Part shown: positions 44,192-52,842 of the stretch, in pieces
Position numbering within the stretch: the stretch's first letter is position 1
Layout of the letters: the number at the start of each line of letters is the position of its first letter
Notes under the pieces: model-generated
The model's database searches: none
What the model was told of the DNA's origin: nothing
The model's input: the letters and a program-made list of their open reading frames with translations, nothing else
Origin: Betaproteobacteria bacterium
Lineage (GTDB): Bacteria > Acidobacteriota > Terriglobia > Acidiferrales > UBA7541
Length of the DNA: 64,000 nucleotides
Direction: 5' to 3'
NCBI GenBank assembly: GCA_903970165.1
Contig: CAJCHZ010000047.1
Location: 1-64,000 of the forward strand
Made by a program: the position numbers and the translations under genes

Positions 44192-44887
44192 TTATTTCGA
44201 GAGGAATCGACGGATTCTGGCCAGCACCTGCGCATACATTGCGGGCGTCACGCGTCCGGTCTGCGTATTTTGCTGGCTGGGATGATAGACGCCAAAGAGC
44301 CGCCCGCTATCGCCCGGCAATTCTGCCTCAGCGCCGTGCGCAAAACGAAAGGCAGCCCTCGATGCGATCGTGCCGCGCTGCTTCAGAATTTCCAGATAGG
44401 CATCCCAGGCGATTTTCCCAAGCGCCAGCACGGCGCGCGGCCTTAAAACATCCATCTCGCGCTCCAAATAGCCTCGGCAATTCTGAATTTCGGAGGGCAA
44501 GGGTTTATTTGCCGGGGGCGCACAGCGAATCGTCGCGGCAATATAGGCGTTGTTCAGCCGTAAGCCGTCGTCGCGTCGCACCGAAGTTGGTTGATTCGCG
44601 AAACCAGCCGCATAGAGGGCCGCAAAAAGAAAATCTGCCGACCGGTCTCCGGTAAAAACGCGTCCAGTGCGGTTTCCGCCGTGCGCCGCGGGAGCCAGCC
44701 CGAGTATCAGCAGCTTTGCATCCGCATCGCCGAATCCAGGGATGGGCTTACCCCAGTACGTCCAATCGCGAAAGGCGCGGCGTTTTTCTCGGGCCACTCT
44801 TTCGCGATATTCGACCAGCCGCGGGCACTTCCGGCAAGCCACAATCTCTTCGTTCAATACTGCGAGAAGGGCGCTTTTGTCGGGCAT
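44192..44887 (-). CDS. Family 5 uracil-DNA glycosylase (UdgB)
   Basis: A 231-residue base-excision repair enzyme that removes uracil (and in this family hypoxanthine and other lesions) from DNA. The motif-1 text LGLAPAAHGGNRTGRVFTGDRS is characteristic of family 5, which differs from family 4 in lacking the GEGPGxxED motif. Cysteines at 18 and 21 (CRKC), with CAPP and NCRGYLE further on, provide the four ligands for the iron-sulfur cluster. Motif 2 reads VYHPSQQNTQTGRV near residue 200. No clear ribosome-binding site precedes ATG 44887. It is followed by two other leftward-oriented or neighbouring metabolic genes with no functional link. Confidence 0.88.
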   Translation of the reverse strand: MPDKSALLAVLNEEIVACRKCPRLVEYRERVAREKRRAFRDWTYWGKPIPGFGDADAKLLILGLAPAAHGGNRTGRVFTGDRSADFLFAALYAAGFANQPTSVRRDDGLRLNNAYIAATIRCAPPANKPLPSEIQNCRGYLEREMDVLRPRAVLALGKIAWDAYLEILKQRGTIASRAAFRFAHGAEAELPGDSGRLFGVYHPSQQNTQTGRVTPAMYAQVLARIRRFLSK

Positions 44888-44917
44888 AGTGGAAAGGAGA
44901 ACTTGCTTGCGAATTTC

Positions 44918-45766
44918 TCAACCAGTCTTGCGCGCCATCATGCGGTTCAGTTCGGCGTAAGGAATCGTAACCTGCGTCAACGAATCGTACGACCCGTGCG
45001 CAAGCCAGTCTTTCGCGACGCGCCGAAAAGCCCCCATCGCTGCCCGCATCGCTGAAGAGCCTGCGCTCACGCGAGCGACTCCCATCTTCTCCAATTCGCT
45101 GAGCGATGGACAGCCCGGCGAAGCCAGAATGTTGAGCGGCGCGCCGATCGTTTTCACCAGTTTTTCAATAGTTTCTCGATCGCAGAGACCCGGCACAAAC
45201 AAGCAATCCGCGCCAGCTTCGCGATAAGCGCGCAGCCGTTCGACAGTCCGTTCGAATCGCGTTTCCGCCGGTCCGATAGGCATCAAATAAATGTCCGTGC
45301 GCGCATTGATTACCACCGGCACACCGAGCGCCGCCGCCGTTTCTCGAATTGCACGGATCTTCTTCACTTGCAATCCTAGCTCGACGTGGGAACTCTCATC
45401 GTCTCCGGTGATGTCCTCGAAGTTCAGCCCTACGGCCCCCGCGGCAATCATTGCTTTCGTGAACTCCGCGATTTCTTCCGGCGTTTTGCCGTACCCCGAT
45501 TCCAGATCAGCCGTGACGGGAACACCCACCGCTTCTGTAATCCGAACAACGGCACCCAGCATCTCTCTTTGAGAAATACGCTGCCCATCTGGAAATCCGA
45601 GCGAAAACGCCACCGCGGCGCTGCTCGTCGCGATGGCGGGATGTCCCAACTCTTCCAGGATTCGCGCGGTAACCACATCCCACGCATTCGGCAGTGCCAA
45701 AATTCGCGGCCCGTGGTGCAATTTCCTAAGCTTCTCAGCTTTCTCCGCTTGCGCCTTGATGTCCAT
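44918..45766 (-). CDS. Isocitrate lyase/PEP mutase-family enzyme
   Basis: A 282-residue TIM-barrel protein. The ILALPNAWDVVTARILEELGHPAIATSSAAVAFSLGFPDG start, VPVTADLESGYGKTPEE, VGLNFEDITGD and VINARTDIYL match the PEP mutase/isocitrate lyase superfamily, with the metal-binding Asp/Glu residues in the ADLESGYG and LNFED segments. The signature KKCGH of true isocitrate lyase is absent; members of this clade include oxaloacetate decarboxylase-like and carboxyphosphonoenolpyruvate-related enzymes. The substrate is therefore open. GGAG precedes ATG 45766 by seven bases. It is separated from the uracil-DNA glycosylase gene by only 30 bases. Confidence 0.85.
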   Translation of the reverse strand: MDIKAQAEKAEKLRKLHHGPRILALPNAWDVVTARILEELGHPAIATSSAAVAFSLGFPDGQRISQREMLGAVVRITEAVGVPVTADLESGYGKTPEEIAEFTKAMIAAGAVGLNFEDITGDDESSHVELGLQVKKIRAIRETAAALGVPVVINARTDIYLMPIGPAETRFERTVERLRAYREAGADCLFVPGLCDRETIEKLVKTIGAPLNILASPGCPSLSELEKMGVARVSAGSSAMRAAMGAFRRVAKDWLAHGSYDSLTQVTIPYAELNRMMARKTG

Positions 45767-45867
45767 GAAAAGACTCCAACCTTGAACCTGCGGTAACTGC
45801 CAGACAGTTTAAGGTTAGCTATTCGTCTCTAAAATCGAAACATCCAATATGGAGAGCCATTTCTGCG

Positions 45868-46650
45868 CTATTGCAGAATGGCAAGCACCTCGTCATGAAT
45901 CTTTCCGTTCGTGCTGATCATGTTCCCGCTGTAAATCGAACGCTTTCCGTTCAGGTCAGTTGCGCGGCCGCCAGCTTCCTCCACGATCAGCCCCAGTGGG
46001 GCCAAGTCCCACGCCTTCGAATGCAAGTCCAGCGCCGCCTCAGTCGAACCCTCGGCGACCAGCATGTGCTGCCAGAATCCGCCAAGCGAGCGCCCGTGCC
46101 GCGCGGCATCCAGAAGTCGCCGCATCTTGTCGATCTTCTCTCGATTCTTATTCGGCCCTGTACCGCCCGTAAACGCCATCCCCTCATTTAACTTCTCTAC
46201 TTTTGAAACGTGAATTCTCTTTCCATTCCGCCACGCGCCTTCGCCGCGATACGCCCACCAGCGCACGCCCAGCGCGGGCGCACTCGCCATTCCCGCTACA
46301 ATCTCTCCATCGCGCTCGATTCCCAGCAGAGTCCCAAACGTCCCAATCCCGCGCGAAAACTCTTCCGTTCCATCGATGGGGTCAATGATCAAGCGCGCTC
46401 GGCCTGTCGCCGCTGGCCCCTTCGCATTTTCGCCGCCCATCTCTTCTCCAAGAACATCCATGGCCAGCCCGCTCGCCGCCACTTTAGCGCGGGCCATTTC
46501 TTCCACACCGCGGTCCGCTTGCGTCACCGCCGAGCCGTCCTCTTTTTTGTCGATGCGAATTTCATCCGCCCGGAAATACCGCATCGCGATGTCGTCGGCT
46601 TCCCGTGCCAGTTCTTCCAGTAACGCCCCATACTCCGCCTTGAATCCCAT
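45868..46650 (-). CDS. Inositol-monophosphatase-family phosphatase (histidinol-phosphatase-like)
   Basis: A 260-residue Mg-dependent phosphatase. Motifs: EEMGGEN near residue 70 (family EE), the metal-binding IIDPIDGTEEFSRGIGTFGTLLGI near 90, and WDLAPLGLIVEEAGG with the WD dipeptide near 220. The ending resembles HisN-type histidinol-phosphatases, but inositol monophosphatase or 3'-phosphoadenosine phosphatase is also possible. I start at ATG 46650, with AAGGAGAAGG directly upstream; the frame is open to 46704. It diverges from trpC across 84 bases that hold a 12-base palindrome and a sigma-70-like promoter. Confidence 0.82.
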   Translation of the reverse strand: MGFKAEYGALLEELAREADDIAMRYFRADEIRIDKKEDGSAVTQADRGVEEMARAKVAASGLAMDVLGEEMGGENAKGPAATGRARLIIDPIDGTEEFSRGIGTFGTLLGIERDGEIVAGMASAPALGVRWWAYRGEGAWRNGKRIHVSKVEKLNEGMAFTGGTGPNKNREKIDKMRRLLDAARHGRSLGGFWQHMLVAEGSTEAALDLHSKAWDLAPLGLIVEEAGGRATDLNGKRSIYSGNMISTNGKIHDEVLAILQ

Positions 46651-46659
46651 GCCTTCTCC

Positions 46660-46671
46660 TTGACCGGTCAA
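46660..46671. promoter_or_regulatory. Perfect 12-base palindrome between the phosphatase gene and trpC
   Basis: TTGACCGGTCAA reads the same on both strands. It stands 9 bases before the phosphatase start and 63 before trpC, partly overlapping the phosphatase ribosome-binding site. It is a plausible operator for a dimeric repressor acting on one or both genes. A chance palindrome of this length is not rare enough to exclude. Confidence 0.35.
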
Positions 46672-46697
46672 TCGCCGCTTGTATCCCGCCACAGCAT

Positions 46698-46726
46698 TTG
46701 ACACTATTATCGCCCGTCCTTAGCAT
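46698..46726 (+). promoter_or_regulatory. Candidate sigma-70 promoter of the trp/aro cluster
   Basis: TTGACA at 46698-46703 is a perfect -35, followed after 17 bases by TAGCAT at 46721-46726 (4 of 6 for the -10). Transcription would start near 46733, only about two bases before the trpC ATG at 46735. No Shine-Dalgarno sequence precedes that ATG, so the message would be leaderless or nearly so. Confidence 0.55.
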
Positions 46727-46734
46727 ACAAACGA

Positions 46735-47553
46735 ATGGCCATGAGCGCTCAAGCAGACAGTGGAACCGTCCTCGAACGCATTCTGCGCGCACGCCGGCTT
46801 GAGGTCGATCACCGCAAACGCGTCCTTCCGGAAGCTGCGCTGCGTTACGGCGTCAAAGCTGCTACGCCTCTTCGCGATTTTCCCGCCGCCCTCACACGCG
46901 ATTCCCTCAACGTTATCGCCGAGCTGAAGCCTGCATCGCCTTCCAGAGGTGTTCTTCGTGATCCATTTCATCCCATCGAGTTGGCGCAAACTCTGGAAGC
47001 CGCCGGCGCTGCCGTTCTGTCCGTTCTAACCGAAGGCGAATTCTTTCGCGGCTCTCTGAAAAATCTCCGCGATGCCCGCAACGCGGTAAAAATTCCGGTT
47101 TTCCGTAAGGATTTTATCTTTGATCCCTGGCAAGTCTGGGAAACGCGCGCGAATGACGCCGACAGCTTCTTGCTGATGGTCGCGGCTCTCGGCGACGGGC
47201 TCCTTCGCGAACTCCTCGCCCTCGGCCGCGAACTCGGTATGGAGCCGCTCGTCGAAGTTCACACTGCCGCCGAACTCGATCGCGCTCTCGCCGCCGAAGC
47301 CCGCATCATTGGCGTGAACAATCGCGATTTGAACACGCTTGGCCTTCGCGTCGAAACTTCTTTCGAACTCGTCGACCGCATCCCCGATGAGTGCATGGCC
47401 GTAAGCGAATCCGGCCTTCGCAACCACGGTGACCTCGCCAAACTACGTGATGCGGGTTTCGACGCTTTTCTGATCGGCGAAAGCCTGATGCTTTCTCCCG
47501 ATCCTGCGGCTGCTCTGGGAGCATTTCTCGGCCGCTCCGAGCTGCCTGTTTAA
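46735..47553 (+). CDS. trpC: Indole-3-glycerol phosphate synthase
   Basis: A 272-residue barrel enzyme that closes the indole ring from carboxyphenylaminodeoxyribulose phosphate. Signature segments: VIAELKPASPSRG (catalytic Lys and phosphate contact), SVLTEGEFFRGSLKNL, IPVFRKDFIFDPWQV (second catalytic Lys), LVEVHTAAELDRAL, IGVNNRDLNTL and ESGLRNHGDL. It heads the aromatic amino-acid cluster. The start may be ATG 46735 or 46741; a sigma-70-like promoter ends so close that the transcript is probably leaderless. trpE, trpG and trpD are not in the window. Confidence 0.95.
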   Translation: MAMSAQADSGTVLERILRARRLEVDHRKRVLPEAALRYGVKAATPLRDFPAALTRDSLNVIAELKPASPSRGVLRDPFHPIELAQTLEAAGAAVLSVLTEGEFFRGSLKNLRDARNAVKIPVFRKDFIFDPWQVWETRANDADSFLLMVAALGDGLLRELLALGRELGMEPLVEVHTAAELDRALAAEARIIGVNNRDLNTLGLRVETSFELVDRIPDECMAVSESGLRNHGDLAKLRDAGFDAFLIGESLMLSPDPAAALGAFLGRSELPV

Positions 47554-47560
47554 AAACGCC

Positions 47561-48262
47561 ATGGTCCTCGTCAAGATCTGCGGCATCACGAACTGGCCGG
47601 ACGCCAAGGCGGCGTGCGACGCGGGCGCCAACATGCTCGGCTTCAACTTCTACGAAAAAAGTCTGCGCCGCGTTTCCACCGTCGAAGCCGCTACGATACG
47701 CGCAAAGCTGCCCGCGGAAGTTCAGTCCGTCGGCATCTTTGTAAATGCGAAACCCGCCGACATCATTTCTCTCAACGCGTTCGTGCGTTTCACCGCTGCC
47801 CAGTTGCACGGCGACGAGACCCCGGCCATCGTCTCCGATGTCGCCCGCGTCATTCCCGTCATTAAGGCGTTTCGCGTAGGTGCGGATTTTCCCGTTTCGT
47901 CGCTCGACAAATATCTCGACGCCTTCGGGTTTTTGCTGGATGGTTCTCGAGGAGGCCAATTTGGTGGCACGGGTGCCAACGCGGATTGGAATGTTGCGAG
48001 AAAAGCTGCAACCGCGCACCGTATTCTTTTAGCGGGGGGCCTGACTGCTGAAAACGTTGGCGCTGCGATTCGCGCGGTGCGTCCATATGCCGTGGACGTC
48101 GCTGGCGGCGTGGAATCTAAGCCCGGCAAAAAGGATCTCGCTAAGCTCCAGGCTTTTATAGAAGAAGTGCGCCGTGCTGATGAGCAGTTGACGGCGCAAC
48201 AAACGGGGCAAGCGGAACAGTCATTGCTTTCCGGCTCCGACACCGAGAAAAAAACACCATGA
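47561..48262 (+). CDS. trpF: Phosphoribosylanthranilate isomerase
   Basis: A 233-residue barrel enzyme for the Amadori step before Trp[32 protein letters not shown] carries the catalytic Cys7. [18 protein letters not shown] holds the catalytic Asp, and [14 protein letters not shown] and [15 protein letters not shown] are the phosphate-binding loops. The gene starts seven bases after trpC and its TGA overlaps the ATG of trpB (ATGA), so translation is coupled. The C-terminal tail of about 30 residues ([19 protein letters not shown]...) extends past the usual end and looks disordered. Confidence 0.95.
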   Translation: MVLVKICGITNWPDAKAACDAGANMLGFNFYEKSLRRVSTVEAATIRAKLPAEVQSVGIFVNAKPADIISLNAFVRFTAAQLHGDETPAIVSDVARVIPVIKAFRVGADFPVSSLDKYLDAFGFLLDGSRGGQFGGTGANADWNVARKAATAHRILLAGGLTAENVGAAIRAVRPYAVDVAGGVESKPGKKDLAKLQAFIEEVRRADEQLTAQQTGQAEQSLLSGSDTEKKTP

Positions 48263-49509
48263 GTTCGACCCTGCATACTGCAACCCTCGCTCCAGGCCGT
48301 TTCGGGCCTTACGGCGGCCGTTACGTTCCCGAAACGCTGATGGTTCCGCTGTTCGAACTGGAGCGCGCGTATGAAGCCGCAAAATCCGACCCGCAATTCC
48401 AGGTAGAGTTCGCCAGCCTCCTGAAAAATTTCGCCGGCCGCCCCACGCCTCTGCAATTCGCTGCGCGGCTAACCTCGCACTTGGGTGGCCCCCGCATTTA
48501 CATCAAGCGCGAAGATCTGCTGCACACCGGCGCTCACAAAATCAACAACGCCATCGGCCAGGGCTTGCTGGCCGTAAAAATGGGCAAACCGCGCATCGTT
48601 GCCGAGACCGGGGCCGGCCAGCACGGCGTCGCCTCCGCAACGGTCGCTGCGCACCTCGGTCTCGAATGCGTGGTCTACATGGGCACCGAAGACATGGCGC
48701 GGCAGTCGCTCAATGTCTCACGCATGCGCATGCTCGGTGCGCAAGTCGTGGGCGTCGAGTCCGGCAGCCGCACCTTGAAAGACGCCATCAACGAAGCCAT
48801 GCGCGATTGGGTCACCAATGTTCGCAACACGCATTATCTGCTTGGATCGGTGCTGGGCGCGCATCCTTATCCCACGATGGTGCGCGATTTTCACTCCGTC
48901 ATCGGCCGCGAGGCCCGCGAACAAATCCTTGCCGCAGAAAAGCGCCTCCCCACACATCTTTTCGCCTGCGTAGGCGGCGGTTCGAACGCCATCGGCCTTT
49001 TTCACCAATTCCTGCGCGACCCAGGCGTAAAAATGGTCGGCATCGAAGCGGGCGGCCGCGGCGGTCAACTCGGCGAACACGCCGCGCGTCTTGCCGCGCA
49101 TCAAGGTTTCACTGGCGCGCGCCCCGGCGTCCTGCAAGGCACCTACACGTATATCCTGCAAACGGAAGACGGCCAGATCGCCACCACGCATTCCATCTCT
49201 GCCGGCCTCGACTACCCCGCTATCGGTCCCGAACACGCCTGGCTAGCCGACGAAGGCCGCGCCGAATACTCCGCCGTCACCGATCAAGGCGCCCTCGAAG
49301 CAGCGCGCCTCCTATCGCGCACCGAAGGCATCATCCCTGCGCTCGAATCGGCTCACGCGGTAGCGGGCCTCATCGAGCGCATTTCTCCTAATTCCTCGTC
49401 GAACGCCGATCGCCCGCGCCTTACTCCCGACGACCTCGTCATCGTCAATCTCTCCGGTCGCGGCGACAAAGACATGGACACCTACACGCGCGCCTTCGGT
49501 ACAAAATGA
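48259..49509 (+). CDS. trpB: Tryptophan synthase beta chain
   Basis: A 416-residue pyridoxal-phosphate enzyme that condenses indole with serine. The PLP lysine is Lys94 in [41 protein letters not shown] (phosphate loop) and [14 protein letters not shown] are family landmarks. This is TrpB1, the form that pairs with TrpA. It starts with the ATGA overlap and precedes trpA by 108 bases. Confidence 0.97.
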   Translation: MSSTLHTATLAPGRFGPYGGRYVPETLMVPLFELERAYEAAKSDPQFQVEFASLLKNFAGRPTPLQFAARLTSHLGGPRIYIKREDLLHTGAHKINNAIGQGLLAVKMGKPRIVAETGAGQHGVASATVAAHLGLECVVYMGTEDMARQSLNVSRMRMLGAQVVGVESGSRTLKDAINEAMRDWVTNVRNTHYLLGSVLGAHPYPTMVRDFHSVIGREAREQILAAEKRLPTHLFACVGGGSNAIGLFHQFLRDPGVKMVGIEAGGRGGQLGEHAARLAAHQGFTGARPGVLQGTYTYILQTEDGQIATTHSISAGLDYPAIGPEHAWLADEGRAEYSAVTDQGALEAARLLSRTEGIIPALESAHAVAGLIERISPNSSSNADRPRLTPDDLVIVNLSGRGDKDMDTYTRAFGTK

Positions 49510-49617
49510 GTAGCATCTCTTCTAGGGGCGCGGTACATCCTGCCCGACGTTGCCGCCCATGCCGTTCGCAGCATTCCCGTCTTTCCGCATATTTCTGCTA
49601 ATCTTTGTCTCTCCTTT

Positions 49618-50484
49618 ATGTCTGCCGCTGCTCCAAACGCGACGCGCATCGCCGAACGGTTCGCCGACCTTCGCGAATCCGGCGAACTGGGCATTGTCGC
49701 GTACATTACTGCAGGCGACCCTACGCTTCCCGCCACGCACAAATTTGTTCTGGCATTAGCCGATGCCGGCGCTGACGTGATCGAACTAGGCATACCGTTC
49801 AGCGATCCGCTCGCCGATGGCCCGACGATCCAACGAGCCTCCGAACGCGCCCTTAAAACGCACACCACCCTCGCCCAAGTGATCGATCTCGTTCGCGAAA
49901 TCCGCAAATCCAGCGAGGTCCCTATTGTCCTCTTCGGCTATTACAATCCCGTGCTCCAGATGGGCTTAGAAAGATTTGCGTCGGCTGCCGCAAACGCCGG
50001 CGCCGATGGCGCTCTAATCACCGATCTCACGCCCGAAGAATCGGACGACTATCGCCAAATTCTCGCCGCGCACAATCTCGACACAATCTTTCTCGGCGCT
50101 CCCACGTCAACCGACGAGCGCCTCGCTAAAATCGCTGCCGCATCTTCCGGTTTTCTCTACCTGATTTCCCGCACGGGCGTAACCGGCGCGAAAGATGCCC
50201 TTCCCGACGATCTGCCCGCGCTTCTGCGGCGCGCACGCAAAGTCACGCAACTTCCCATTGCCGTCGGTTTCGGCATCTCGCTCCCGGGCCACGTCTCCGT
50301 TCTTGGCGGCCTGGCCGACGCAGCCGTCGTCGGCTCTGCGCTAGTCTCCGAAATCGAAAAAGCTACCATGCAAGACTCTTCGCCCGCGGCGATAGACGCA
50401 GCCGCAAGCGCCCTTGCCATACGCGTGCGCTCTCTAAAAGAAGCCGCCCGCCACGGCCTATCCCGCCGCGAGGTCGCCCCATGA
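49618..50484 (+). CDS. trpA: Tryptophan synthase alpha chain
   Basis: A 288-residue barrel enzyme that releases indole from indole-3-glycerol phosphate. The catalytic acid is Glu56 and the second catalytic acid Asp67 in VIELGIPFSDPLADGPTIQ. GALITDLTPEESDDY and YLISRTGVTGAKDALPDDL, and VGFGISLPGHV with GSALVSEIE, follow the family order. The C-terminal tail after ALVSEIEKA is somewhat extended (about 40 residues). No clear ribosome-binding site precedes ATG 49618. It follows trpB by 108 bases and is followed by a chorismate mutase gene. Confidence 0.96.
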   Translation: MSAAAPNATRIAERFADLRESGELGIVAYITAGDPTLPATHKFVLALADAGADVIELGIPFSDPLADGPTIQRASERALKTHTTLAQVIDLVREIRKSSEVPIVLFGYYNPVLQMGLERFASAAANAGADGALITDLTPEESDDYRQILAAHNLDTIFLGAPTSTDERLAKIAAASSGFLYLISRTGVTGAKDALPDDLPALLRRARKVTQLPIAVGFGISLPGHVSVLGGLADAAVVGSALVSEIEKATMQDSSPAAIDAAASALAIRVRSLKEAARHGLSRREVAP

Positions 50485-50508
50485 TATTTCGGGGACCAGC
50501 CAGCCTGT

Positions 50509-50534
50509 TGTCATTCCGAGCGAAGCGAGAACTC
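50509..50534 (+). repeat. Intergenic repeat of the TCATTCCGAGCGAAGCGAG type
   Basis: TCATTCCGAGCGAAGCGAG at 50511-50529, in the gap between trpA and the chorismate mutase gene, belongs to a short sequence I know to recur in the intergenic space of many bacterial genomes (usually as GTCATTCCGAGCG...AGCGAGGAATCT). This copy has the imperfect palindrome CGAGCGAAGCGAG within it. Its function is not known. Confidence 0.45.
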
Positions 50535-50596
50535 TTTTCCATCGAGCGTTTTTTGCGCGAGAAAATCTGCTTTTTCTTTCCAGTTGAGGTTCTGCG

Positions 50597-50893
50597 ATGA
50601 ACCTCTCCGACTGGCGCCGCCGAATAGATGAAATTGATAAACAACTCGTCCGACTTCTCAACGAGCGCTCGCACTGCGCCCTCGAAATCGGCAAACTCAA
50701 GCAAGCGGCCAACCTCCCTTTGTACCAGCCCGACCGCGAGAACGAAGTCCTCGCCAACGCTGAGCGCAACAACCCCGGCCCGCTCACCGATGCCGCCATC
50801 CGGCGCCTTTTCGAACGCATCATCGACGAAGCCCGCGCCGCCGAACGCAACGCCATGCACCCTGACGGCAAGCCCAAAGGCGGGAATGAATGA
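50597..50893 (+). CDS. Chorismate mutase (AroQ type)
   Basis: A 98-residue all-helical protein that rearranges chorismate to prephenate, the first step to Phe and Tyr. The N-terminal helix WRRRIDEIDKQLVRLLNERSHCALEIGKLKQ holds the conserved Arg, Asp and Lys residues of AroQ active sites. LYQPDRENEVLANAERNNPGPLTDAAIRRLFERIIDEARAAE gives the remaining helices with the catalytic Arg/Glu. It is a single domain: no prephenate dehydratase follows. Its stop is 169 bases before the DAHP synthase start. Confidence 0.92.
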   Translation: MNLSDWRRRIDEIDKQLVRLLNERSHCALEIGKLKQAANLPLYQPDRENEVLANAERNNPGPLTDAAIRRLFERIIDEARAAERNAMHPDGKPKGGNE

Positions 50894-50931
50894 CCGCGCG
50901 CCGTAGTCTCTATAGCTGCGATGTTTCAACT

Positions 50932-51011
50932 CGCCACCGTAGTGGCGGGTCTTCCGACCGGTGTTTTTTCCGGGATTCAGATTTCCATGTAGCGCCGGGC
51001 TTCAACCCGGC
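50932..51011 (+). other. Two hairpins with a T-run before the DAHP synthase gene
   Basis: CGCCAC/GTGGCG at 50932-50937 and 50942-50947, and GCCGGG/CCCGGC at 50994-50999 and 51006-51011 around loop CTTCAA. Between them GGTC/GACC precedes a T6 run at 50964-50969, so the first part could act as a weak terminator or attenuator between chorismate mutase and DAHP synthase. The second hairpin resembles intergenic GCCGGGCTTCAACCCGGC repeats. No leader peptide is evident. Confidence 0.4.
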
Positions 51012-51062
51012 ATCTTCGCGGCGTAATCACGGACCGCAACAAAAAAGGACACAGGCAATCTC

Positions 51063-52082
51063 ATGGTCATCGTAATGCAAGAAGGCGCCACCGACGCCCA
51101 AATCCAGCATGTCATCGATCGTCTGATCGGCAGCGGCTTTAACGTTCACCGATCCACGGGCGAATCGCATACGGTTCTTGGTGCCGTAGGCGTTCACCGC
51201 GATTTCGATCATCGCGACTTCGAACTCCTCGAGGGTGTGCGCGAAGTCATGCGCATCACGCAACCCTTCAAGCTGGCCAGCCGCCAGTTCAAACCTGAAG
51301 GCACCGTGGTTGATCTGGGCCGAGGCGTAAAAATCGGCGGCAATGAAGTCGTGGTAGCCGCGGGCCCCTGCTCGGTCGAATCCCACGATCAAATCCACTC
51401 CGTTGCCGAAAGCGTCGCAAAAGCCGGCGCAAAAATCCTCCGAGCCGGCGCTTTCAAGCCGCGCACATCCCCTTACGCCTTTCAGGGCATGGGCGAACCG
51501 GGCCTCAAGCTCATGCGCGAAGCCGCCGACAAATTCAATCTCTTCACCGTCAGTGAGGTGATGGACGCCTCGCAAATCCAGATGATGCTCGAATATGTGG
51601 ATGTCTTTCAGGTTGGCGCCCGAAACATGCAAAACTACTTCCTCCTTCGCGCCCTCGGCGAAATCCGTAAACCTGTCCTTCTGAAACGCGGCCTCTCTGC
51701 AACCATGGAAGAACTTCTGATGAGCGCCGAATACATCCTCGCAGGCGGCAACTACAACGTAATCCTCTGCGAACGCGGCATCCGCACGTTCGAAACGTAC
51801 ACGCGCAACACGCTCGACATCGCTGCCATCCCCGTCATCAAAAAACTCTCGCACCTGCCGATGCTTGCCGACCCCTCGCACGGCACCGGCCGCCGCGACA
51901 AAGTCCCGCCCATGGCCCGCGCCGCCGTAGCCGCAGGCGCCGATGGCCTGTTAATCGAAGTTCACAACGACCCCGACCACGCCCTCTCCGACGGCGCGCA
52001 ATCCTTGGATCCGGAAACCTTCACCCAACTCATGGCCGAACTCCGCATCATCGCCCCAGCCATCGGCCGCCGCATGGCGTAG
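51063..52082 (+). CDS. aroF: 3-deoxy-7-phosphoheptulonate synthase (DAHP synthase, type I-beta with regulatory N-domain)
   Basis: A 339-residue enzyme joining phosphoenolpyruvate and erythrose-4-phosphate, the entry to the shikimate pathway. Residues 1-70 ([31 protein letters not shown]) form the ferredoxin-like domain that in Thermotoga-type enzymes binds Tyr or Phe as feedback inhibitors. The barrel has [58 protein letters not shown] and [12 protein letters not shown], containing the metal ligands and PEP site. It belongs with the chorismate mutase and tyrA genes around it. AGG lies upstream of ATG 51063 without a strong site. Confidence 0.95.
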   Translation: MVIVMQEGATDAQIQHVIDRLIGSGFNVHRSTGESHTVLGAVGVHRDFDHRDFELLEGVREVMRITQPFKLASRQFKPEGTVVDLGRGVKIGGNEVVVAAGPCSVESHDQIHSVAESVAKAGAKILRAGAFKPRTSPYAFQGMGEPGLKLMREAADKFNLFTVSEVMDASQIQMMLEYVDVFQVGARNMQNYFLLRALGEIRKPVLLKRGLSATMEELLMSAEYILAGGNYNVILCERGIRTFETYTRNTLDIAAIPVIKKLSHLPMLADPSHGTGRRDKVPPMARAAVAAGADGLLIEVHNDPDHALSDGAQSLDPETFTQLMAELRIIAPAIGRRMA

Positions 52083-52134
52083 CATCCTCCAGATGGATGC
52101 CAGCCCGGGTCAGCAATTCGGAGGACCGTGAACC

Positions 52135-52812
52135 ATGGCGGACACCAAGCCCAATTCGGATTCGGCCATCGACCCGGCGCTTTCGACCTACGCCAAACAA
52201 TCGCGGATCCGCGCTCGCGGCGGCCTCCAGTTGGTCGCCGTTACGCTCGCGATAACGGCCGTCGTTTACTGGCGCTGGGGCTTCGGCCCCTGGATCAAAT
52301 TACTACTTGCCCTCGCCGGATTGTTCGCGATCGGTCCGATTTTTACGTTCACAATCGCACCCGGCTTGATACGTGCAACAGCCCGCCGCCGCGCAGCGAA
52401 AGCGCGCCTGGCGGCTCCCGCCCCCGTTCGTGAATTCTCTCCGAATCACGATTTTGAACAGGTGAGAGGCGATGATCAGGATTATCTGGAGCGCAGAATT
52501 CTCGTTGACGACCAACCCTTTGCCATCAGGATTTCCCAGAAACTTTCAGCAGAGAAAATGAGACAAGCGCGGATTTTTGCGCAGAGGTTGTTGGCGGATC
52601 CCCGGAAAACGATGCAGAAATTTTACGACTTCAAACTGCGCGAAGCCCAAAAGATGCCAAACTTTGCTGAAGAGATTAAAAAGCTTGAAATCGACTATAT
52701 TTGGCTGGGCCCGAAAATCGGCGAAATCACCTTCACGGAAGAATCAGGAGGCGAGCCTTGGACAGCGGCCTTCACGAACGATGATTTTTGCAATCTACAG
52801 TTGGAAAATTGA
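52135..52812 (+). CDS. Membrane protein of unknown function inside the aromatic cluster
   Basis: A 225-residue protein with GGAGGA a few bases before ATG 52135. Two membrane helices are at about residues 33-48 and 54-76 (WIKLLLALAGLFAIGPIFTFTIAPGL), followed by a basic stretch (RRRAAKARL). The cytoplasmic C-terminal domain of about 120 residues (ERRILVDDQPFAIRISQKL, KMRQARIFAQRLLADPRKTMQKFYDFKLREAQKMP, KLEIDYIWLGPKIGEITFTEESGG) has an alternating beta/helix pattern I cannot name. It lies between the DAHP synthase and tyrA genes in the same direction, with gaps of 52 and 30 bases. Nothing in it suggests amino-acid metabolism. Confidence 0.72.
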   Translation: MADTKPNSDSAIDPALSTYAKQSRIRARGGLQLVAVTLAITAVVYWRWGFGPWIKLLLALAGLFAIGPIFTFTIAPGLIRATARRRAAKARLAAPAPVREFSPNHDFEQVRGDDQDYLERRILVDDQPFAIRISQKLSAEKMRQARIFAQRLLADPRKTMQKFYDFKLREAQKMPNFAEEIKKLEIDYIWLGPKIGEITFTEESGGEPWTAAFTNDDFCNLQLEN

Positions 52813-52842
52813 ACGAGGCAGAAAAGGTCTAGCCCGGACAAC

